Source of the DNA: Linyphia triangularis
Taxonomy: Eukaryota > Arthropoda > Arachnida > Araneae > Linyphiidae
Assembly: GCA_963978545.1 (NCBI GenBank)
Contig: OZ021723.1
Coordinates: 99,356,002-99,420,001 of the forward strand
DNA length: 64,000 bases
Direction: 5' to 3'
Position numbers and translations under genes: made by a program. The notes beneath the pieces are model-generated. The model made no database searches, was not told where the DNA came from, and saw only the letters and a list, made by a program, of their open reading frames with translations. Numbering within the stretch: the first letter of the stretch is position 1; every line of letters begins with the position of its first letter. Shown piece by piece: positions 57,178 through 64,000 of the stretch.

Positions 57178-57916
57178 GTATACGAATTTTTGAATATTTG
57201 TAAATATTTCGTAGTGTTAATTTTGTAAATAGGAAAATTTATGTACATTTTGCATAAGGCAGTGCAATAGTTCGTCTTAAGTTGGCTTCCCTGCAATATG
57301 GGTCTTAATGCTTGATAACGAGTTTTACAGAGGTAACGCTGGGAAGCGAGTTTTACAAGGAGCAGGGCATTTAACGTTATGGTAATGGCAATCTCGCCAA
57401 ATTGGCGAGATAGAACCAAGTTGGCGACGGTTTTGGCGACTAATTTTTGTTGCCAAATTTGGCGAGAAATCGCTAAACTTGGCGACCACTTGGCGACATT
57501 TTCGGTCCCCATGTACATGTATAGGACCTTTCGACTACGATCTGGAAAGTTCTCCAAATATCTACCTCTAGAAGTTTCAAGAAGGTTTGGCTTTTATATA
57601 AGTCGGCCAAGAGAGCGGGGCAGTTAGTTGAGTCACTGAGTTGACTGGAATTACTGAATTGAGATACTGAGTCTCAGTGAGCATTCCGAGTGGTTCTAAA
57701 GCGAACTGTATTGCATTGTCTTTTGCGGCGATTTAGCAGTTGTGTGTCAAGTTTAACTGCTGTTTGTGCTCTATTGTTGTGTATAGAGCTGTATTGAGTC
57801 TACTAGAACGAGAAGTTCTGGAGTTGTAAAGAATCTGTGAAGAGTTATATTGGAATAAATTTCTGCAAGTTTTGATCTGCTTTGACTTCAAATCTTTCGA
57901 ACCCTTCCACGCAACA
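57178..57916 (+). mobile_element. solo LTR, family C copy 6 (5' end damaged)
   Basis: Begins GTATACGAATTTTTG with the TGT of the usual TGTTACG lost, and ends CACGCAACA. TATA box TTATATAAG at about 57594, AATAAA near 57855. TTGGCGA-type sites at 57392-57500. The 3' flank is ATAC; the left duplication cannot be read. Confidence 0.85.
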
Positions 57917-58138
57917 ATACTTTATTTTATATTGAAATCCTTACGGTCAAGGCACATGCAGTGGCTTCACCTAGTTTTGTCTATTGCTATTTTAATTTTC
58001 ATTTATAATACATAGACATTAAAAGAAAACAATTTGAGTCATTTTACTAAGTGATCTTTTTTCGTACCTACTCAGCAAATTTCATGGTTTTTATAAAAAG
58101 TAGTTTCTACATGCACTTGGCTAGAAGACTGTAACAGA

Positions 58139-58448
58139 TACAGGTCGGCGATATATCGATACGGCGATATTTTTATTTATATATATTTTTTTTTTTTTTA
58201 AATATCGATAAAAGTCACCGATATATCGATATTTTCAAACATTTTTAGTTTTTTGATGATCGTTTTGTAGTTCCATGTGTTTTTTTCGATTTTAACAATG
58301 GTTATGTCTCGATATCAATTTAATCTTTTTTGCATAATCATTTATACTTTCTGCTTTCAATTCCTGGAAAATGTTTGGATTTTTATTTGTTTTGTCATCA
58401 GAAATTAGACCTTGATATCTATTTTCAAACAAGCATTTCCTATAATTT

Positions 58449-58479
<31 letters not shown>

Positions 58480-58842
58480 CATTATTTCTCTAACTTGGAA
58501 AAAATAACTACTCTTTTGTGTTTTTAAATCTTTTATGTTAACTTCCCTTTTGTTTGTGTGTGGCGTTCAAATCTTCGGAGGGCTAATTAATGCAATTGCT
58601 GTTATCCAAATGAACAGAAACTTGGCAGATAGCGTGTCGATGCAGTCTATCACGTTTTTGGGATTGTCAACTAAGGTTGCAGTGCTAAAAAAAATTTACC
58701 GGTACACAAACTTTTTGATCATGGCGGTATTGTAGATAAATCAAATAATAATTTTAAAAAAATCAAAAATCATGTATCGATATTTTATTCTATGCAACGA
58801 TATAGTATCGATATTTATTTTGATCGATATTTCCGACCTCTA
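58139..58842. mobile_element. hAT MITE Y with TATCGATA-rich ends
   Basis: Ends TACAGGTCGGCGATATATCG and ATCGATATTTCCGACCTCTA, 8-bp flanks GTAACAGA / GTAACAGC (seven of eight match). ATCGATA occurs repeatedly in both subterminal regions, probably as transposase-binding repeats. A partial family G element (58521-58690) lies inside. A 28-nt T run is at 58452-58479. Confidence 0.83.
58521..58690 (+). mobile_element. family G copy 5, partial, inside Y
   Basis: TTTTTAAATCTTTTATGTTA, CTAATTAATGCAATTGCTGT, GAAACTTGGCAGATAGCG and AGTCTATCACGTTTTTGGGA match the left half of G2 and G3. The right half is absent. Confidence 0.65.
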
Positions 58843-58891
58843 GTAACAGCGAGTACAGGGAATGGTCCTTGCTTCCTCCTATTAAATTTCT

Positions 58892-58912
58892 AGTGTGTGT
58901 GTGTGTGTGTGT
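58892..58912. repeat. (GT)n microsatellite
   Basis: Ten GT repeats. Confidence 0.95.
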
Positions 58913-59009
58913 CAGCCCATGCCAAGGGGATCGTAGATGTCAAGGATCCACAATACATATATTAACCAACAAAGACATCTCTGTAAAAAAGCTCAAAGTT
59001 CTTCATGCA

Positions 59010-59361
59010 ATGATTATGGCCGTGAAAAGTATTGAGATCTACAATAGAGCCAAGTTTAAAGTTGTTGTAAATTACGGGCAATGAAAATTAGTAAAATTTT
59101 TTTCGCCAAGTCAAAATTTCCCTGCATAGGCCTAAATATCTAGCTGCAAAAGTATTTGTGACACTTGGCCATTACGTATTCTGGTTCACTGACGCGTAAT
59201 GGCCAAGTCACACAAGCATTTTTGTAGCTAGATATTTAGGTCTATGCGTGGGAATTATGTCTTTGAGAAGAACATTTTACTAATTTTCATTCCCCGTAAT
59301 TTACAACAACTTTAAACTTGGCTCAATTGTAGATCTCAATACTTTTCACGGCCGTAATCAT
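59010..59361. mobile_element. 352-bp foldback element U
   Basis: Arms of about 165 bp (59010-59176 and 59195-59361) are mirror copies: ATGATTATGGCCGTGAAAAG, GAGATCTACAATAGAGCC and AAATATCTAGCTGCAAAA recur as complements, around a short TATTCTGGTTCACTGA loop. The 71-codon frame ending in the left arm is half of this palindrome, not a gene. No target duplication found. Confidence 0.82.
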
Positions 59362-60551
59362 TTAAAGTATTAAGTTAAAATTTATTATTTATTTGCGCAA
59401 AAATAACTACTTTTAAAATGTTTAGCGTTCATAGTTTTTAAACTTGCAAGATAACTTCTTGCGATTAAAAGGGTTAAGCATACATTATTATTATTTTTTT
59501 TTGGGGGGGGGGGTACTTATTATACAGTCGACCTTTGAAATTTTTTTTTTTTGGTGGCTAACTACAAGATGTATATAATTAGCTAACATTTTTATTCTTT
59601 TAATTATTATTTGGTTTTAAGGAAATTTTTAAAAAGCGTTCTCAACAACATCTAATAAGCGGAGAATTGCACGAGATTTTTCTAAAAAAAGTTAAATTTA
59701 CCTGACCGCAATCCATAACGTACTTAGGCATTCAATATGAATAATGATAATATAAAATTATTTTAATTAAATAGTTATTCAAGTAGCAAAAGAAGTTGGC
59801 AAAGGAGAAATAAAAAAATTAACAATTGGCGATAAAATATCGTAGGCGATTAAAATGCCAAGTACACTTTTTTATTATTTCTCAATTTTAGAGGCTTTTC
59901 GGCATGTGGTGAGAGTCTTCTCTATTCATATATGCTAAGATCTACTAGTATTCTAAATTTTATAATTCTAGCTCCAATGGAAGTGTGTTAAAATCGAGAT
60001 TCAAATTTTTCGAACTTTGCCCCCTTTAAGGGATTCGGAGGGGAAAATCTCAATTTTTTAATATTTTTTTTTCCTTTGTATACATGTTAAACTTTACAAG
60101 CATACCAAATTTCATAGTTCTAGCTCTGCTAGAAGTACCTTAGTAATTTGATGATCAGTGAGTGAGTTTTGGGTGGATTTCAAAGTATGTCTTTTTCTGC
60201 CGTTTTTTTAATTTGATTATCTCGACAACCAATATAATTGGAGACTTGAAACTTAGGGGTCTTACTAAAGTGGCTAACAGCTACCCGTAAAAAAAAATTC
60301 AGCTTTCAGACACACTATATTACGCAAATATGAGAGGTATTAATCTGTATGACAAACTTAGTCTGACAAATGCATAAAAATTATCTCATAAACTTGTCAG
60401 ACTAAAGGTAATTTGAAGGGGGGGGGGGGGGTTATGCCAGAAATTAGGAAATAGATGCTTTATTTTTTTTTTTCTTGCTCCAAATTGAAAGGGTACCGAG
60501 CAACCTTTATTTCTCAGAAATTAAGATGACAAGAATTTATGAGGAAAATAT
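59362..60551. other. unassigned DNA with old repeat fragments
   Basis: 60020-60050 (CCCTTTAAGGGATTCGGAGG) and 60490 (GGGTACCGAGCAACC) recall family S termini, and ACCAAATTTCATAGTTCTAG occurs near 60108. Probably degraded repeats; boundaries unreadable. G runs at 59503-59512 and 60419-60430. Confidence 0.4.
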
Positions 60552-60958
60552 CAGGGTTCCCACGGTCATTGAAAGTCCTTAAAAGTGCTTAATATTTTTT
60601 TAACTTGTTTTCAAGGCCTTGAAAATGCTAAGAAGTGCTTAAAAGTCCTTGAAAATGCTTAGAGGTCCTTCAAAGTCCTTAATTTGTGCAGATGTTGTGA
60701 GGTCAACTGCAAAATTTATAAAAATGTAACTCGGGCTTGCTATCCCCGCATGACCGCCTCTTATCTGCACCGTATTTGAATTTTCTGACATATTTGTATT
60801 ACCAACAACTTGTAACTTGTGCATCCAACAACTTGTAACTTTTTTGGTAGAATATACTTTACTAAAAATTTATATACAGACATAATGCCTGAAAACAAAT
60901 TTTCAAAGGTTCTTGAAAAGTCATTGATTTTCATTCTGTGATTTGAGTGGGAACTCTG
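60552..60958 (+). mobile_element. hAT-like MITE, family B copy 10
   Basis: CAGGGTTCCCACGG to GTGGGAACTCTG, exact AATAT duplication (60547-60551, 60959-60963). Has a small internal duplication of ACCAACAACTTGTAACTT (60801-60840) and has lost the AAAACATTAATTAGG segment. Confidence 0.94.
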
Positions 60959-61039
60959 AATATTACATTTGAAATTATTTCTCTCTCCTGGACAACCTTG
61001 CATTAAATATAAAATTATCGTAATGTATTTAAATAAAAA

Positions 61040-62872
61040 CAGGGTTTCCGCGCATATGGAAAGTCAGGGAAAATCATGGAAAGTCATGAATTTAGACATT
61101 GGGTAAATTTTGTCATGGAAAGTCATGGATTTTGAACAAAAAAAGCCTATAAGTCATGGAAAAACAGTGAATTGCATGGATTCCTAAAAATCTTACGCAA
61201 AATCACGTGACTATGATGTCATAAACGCCATGATCGCGATTCTTTGTTACTTCCACAATTTATAGATTCATCTGCGTTTTTATTTACTTTATTAATGGAA
61301 ACAACGGTTACAGTTAAAAACTCCGGCCAATGAAAAGAATTTCTAAACTCCAAACTTGTGACATCACACAAGTATGTCTCGGTGAAAAAAAATTCATAAT
61401 GTAAGAACTGAAATAAATTAATTTGATAATCTTTAGTTTTGGTTTGACTCCGTATGCTACTAGTTTAAAATTCTTTTTAACTCCGTATGCTACTGGTTTA
61501 CACTGTTGATGCCAAAACATTTGATTTTTGATTATTTAATTTACTTATATTTTCTTATTCCTTCTTCAAATATTTACTTATTATTAAAAATTGATTAGCT
61601 TTTTTAACACCTGAAATATCAAAGAATGGAAAATTATTTTTCGCTGTTTCTTCTGGTTTTGACGTATCTTCGTTACTGATTATATGGTGAGTACCTATTC
61701 CTCTGCATTTATTGGAAAAGTCTCTTGTAGATATCTAGTGTGGCGACAGAACAGGGAATTTCACTATTCTGGAAAAATAAAGGAATTGCATAAAATTTGA
61801 ACTAGCTAACGCGCTTCATTCTAAGTGATTATCATCTACAAGATGATATATCTAAAACCAAAATTCTCGAATTATACGTCCAAATAAAACATTTTTGAAT
61901 TAATGTAAAATCAAAACAATATTTTTAAAATCATTATATTTGTCATTCCATAAACATGGAATGCATTGAACTTCTGAAATCAAAGCCACGGAGATCTATG
62001 TTCTTCTCTGCCATTTTTATCGGACGAGGGCTACGGAACAGAAAAGACTCTGGACGGTGAATGAAAATTAATGTTTGGGGGTAGCGGTAAGATGAAGCGG
62101 TAAAATGTTTCACCCAGACGCTCATGTTCCTTATTGCCGGCCGGACCCATACTTCCGTTGTAATCAATGTACACATTAACGCAATCGGTGCCGCTCCATT
62201 GTTCTGCCGACAGTCGCTTACGCTTGTCGTTCGTATCACTTCAATCTGACTGAATCCTTTAATAGCATGATTATTTTTAAACTTGTTTTTTGTCAACAGA
62301 ATGTATGAGAACCCTAATTATTTACGTATTATTTCTGTTAGATTGTTAGTTATTCTATAACTTAGTAGCGCGGCAGCTCGCATCCTTATTGTTAAAAAGA
62401 AATTCTTCAACTTCAATCTAACTGCATCCTTTACAAACTTGAATATTTTTCTTCTTGCCTTGTGTTTTCTGTTAAAAGAATATATTAGAAGCCTAAATTC
62501 CTTAATATTTCAAATTGATTCCATCAGATTTTTTTCCCTTAATAGCTCTGTTACACACCTGGCTCTGTTTTAAACACCTTTACTGTATTATTTTTCTATA
62601 CTTAGTTTACTTACATGAAACGAGGATTTTGTACTCAATATAAAACTTATAGTAATCATTTTACAATCATATACAATAACTTATTTACAATGTTGCGTTA
62701 GTAAAATTTACTATGTTGCGTTAATAAAATTTACTATGTTGCGTTAGTAAAATAATAAAATTCTTGAGTCAGGTTTAATGTTTTTAATGTAATTTCTTGA
62801 GTCATGGAAAATCATTTGCTTCAGTCATGAAAAGTCAGGGATTTAGGACATTTAAGATTGGCAGAAACCCTG
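61040..62872 (+). mobile_element. 1.8-kb B-related transposon Z
   Basis: Ends CAGGGTTTCCGC and GGCAGAAACCCTG, with TAAAAA on both sides (61034-61039, 62873-62878). Subterminal AAAGTCAGGG, AATCATGGAAAGTCATG and GGAAAGTCATGGAT units are analogous to those of family B. The interior includes diverged duplicated blocks (62215-62310 vs 62400-62540) and a 27-bp tandem. The 117-codon reverse frame at 61943-62296 has no recognisable domain; parts may descend from a transposase. Confidence 0.72.
62691..62752. repeat. three-copy tandem of about 25 bp
   Basis: AATGTTGCGTTAGTAAAATT, CTATGTTGCGTTAATAAAAT and CTATGTTGCGTTAGTAAAAT follow one another within element Z. Confidence 0.9.
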
Positions 62873-62878
62873 TAAAAA

Positions 62879-63536
62879 ATTAATCAGACTATCAATATCC
62901 CCATTGATTAAGAAAATTCCGATATGGGACAGATTCCATGAACGATTATCTATTGCTATTATCTCTTTTTCTACTTTTTTTCACTCATGTCCAACCTCCC
63001 TGTCAGAATGAGTACAGGAAGAAGGCGTCTTGGTGAACATGTCCGACCCCACACGACGTCACCTGATGAGTAGTGTAGCCCTCCTCCTCCTCCTCCCCCC
63101 CCCCCCTCGTCCATTAGCCCATCAAAATATGGCAGCAAACAAGAGGGGGTTGGGGGGGGGGGGGGGGCTAATAAATGTCTTGTCTGGAAGATTATTTTAT
63201 TTGGTCGTGTCACTCGAAGGTGGAGCGGTCGATTTTTTTGGCTTTCGCGCCTCGAAAGACTGCTTTATTTTTCTTCTTCCGTTAATTGGGGAGTTTGACC
63301 TTTTTATTTAATCTGTGTCATCGGAGAAAAATGTATTACCCCCCCCCCCCCCACCTCCAACTTCTTTTTTGTCGTTTTTGGATGTTTGGTTAAAAGATGA
63401 TCCAAATCGAAAGCGATGATCGTTTGATGTTATGTGCGGTATTTCAATGTGCTTGATTAACTAATGGAGAATCTTCCGAAAACAGAAATTGCACAGAAAA
63501 GGCCAAGTAGCGTGCTCACTAAGAATGAATGGCAAG
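62879..63536. other. unassigned DNA with G/C runs
   Basis: C runs near 63095-63108 and 63339-63351 and a 16-nt G run at 63152-63167 bracket a GC-richer island. The proline- and glycine-rich frames on both strands arise from these runs. Confidence 0.5.
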
Positions 63537-63541
63537 ATATG

Positions 63542-63955
63542 CAGGGTTCCCACGGTCATTGGAAGTCATTAAAAGTGCTTAATATTTTTGAACTTGTTTT
63601 CAAGGCCTTGAAAGTACTTGAATATGCTTAGAAGTGCTTAAAAGTCTTTGAAAATGCTTAGTGGTCCTTAAAAGTCCTTAATTTTTTAGTATGTTGTCCA
63701 ACTGCAAAATTTATAAAAATACAACTCGGACTTGCTATCCCCGCGTGACCGCCACTCATCCGCACTGTATCGGAAATTTCTGACATATTTATATTACGCA
63801 TGTGCCAACTTGTAACTGTTTTGGTCGAATATACTTTATAAAAAATTTATTTATAGTCATGATGCCTGAAAACAAATTTTCAAAGGTCATTAAAAACATT
63901 ATTTAGGTCCTTAAAAGTCATTGATTTTCATTCTGTGATTTGAGTGGGAACCCTG
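63542..63955 (+). mobile_element. hAT-like MITE, family B copy 11
   Basis: CAGGGTTCCCACGG to GTGGGAACCCTG; flanks ATATG / ATATT (four of five match). Shares TTTTTTAGTATGTTGTCC and TTATATTACGCATGTGCC variants with B5, its closest relative here. Confidence 0.92.
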
Positions 63956-64000
63956 ATATTGTTAAACAGATTTTCAGATAATGTTAAACTTCTAAATGTG

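Noticed and set aside
58869..59084. 71-codon frame over a GT repeat and foldback arm
   Set aside because: It combines microsatellite and half of palindrome U; the mirror arm shows it is repeat sequence.
61943..62296. 117-codon reverse frame as a host gene
   Set aside because: It lies within transposon-like element Z and has no recognised domain; kept only as a note under Z.
62971..63213. Proline/glycine-rich frames near 63 kb
   Set aside because: Products of C and G homopolymer runs.
1..64000. A new multi-gene defence or metabolic system
   Set aside because: No clustered coding genes exist in the window; the structure is explained by nested transposable elements in intron-like DNA.

Overview
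This is AT-rich, gene-poor eukaryotic DNA. There are no operons, no long open reading frames, and no CRISPR array or prokaryotic signals. The dense load of DNA transposons, miniature inverted-repeat elements (MITEs), tRNA-derived SINEs and solo LTRs, plus one arthropod-type semaphorin exon, suggest an arthropod, possibly a chelicerate. The host assignment is inference. The only host coding sequence I can support is a 52-nt internal exon at 31875-31926 (+) with good splice sites. It encodes DRLYRLNLNNVNKSRCD, which resembles the start of the Sema domain of secreted (Sema-2 type) semaphorins. If that is right, most or all of the window is intron of one large + strand gene.

The rest is repeats, many with defined ends and target-site duplications (TSDs). 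(A) Four ~175-bp tRNA-like SINEs, each with a 13-15 bp TSD. (B) Eleven copies of a CAGGGTTCCCAC-ended element, mostly with exact 5-bp TSDs and all on the + strand. Two long copies keep a decayed BED-type zinc-finger exon, which ties the MITE to a hAT-like parent. (C) Six solo LTRs of ~0.7-0.75 kb (TGTTRCG...CA) with TATA box, poly(A) signal and 4-bp TSDs, usually GTAT on the element strand. (D) TA-flanked MITEs, one inserted inside another. (E) CAGAGTGG elements. (F) AT-flanked GGACAATT elements. (G) An AAATCCTTTATAT-ended family. There are also several single-copy MITEs with 6-bp, 8-bp, TTAA or TA duplications, and a P-element-like THAP-domain remnant near 22.4-22.6 kb.

Layout. 0-9 kb: SINEs, MITEs D, F, B and E, solo LTR C1, and a TTAA-flanked element carrying a (TA)n tract with a short LTR inside it. 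9-19 kb: mostly unassigned DNA, then LTR C2 and a MITE cluster at 13.5-15 kb. 19-25.8 kb: a retroposon, two large inverted-repeat elements, the THAP remnant and LTR C3. 26.4-27.8 kb: a four-layer nest. 28-32.6 kb: T-rich intron-like DNA, SINE A3 and the exon. 33.3-35.1 kb: a nested long B element. 35-53 kb: scattered MITEs, LTR C5, unassigned DNA and a 200-N assembly gap. 53.3-54.7 kb: another three-element nest. 55-64 kb: SINE A4, LTR C6, a TATCGATA-rich hAT MITE, a foldback, and elements B and Z.

I found no convincing previously undescribed functional system. The most informative signals are the semaphorin exon, the link between MITE B and its BED-finger parent, the one-strand orientation of families B and E, the insertion histories readable from nested TSDs, and the GTAT bias of LTR family C. 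Element ends were read by eye; no database search was possible.
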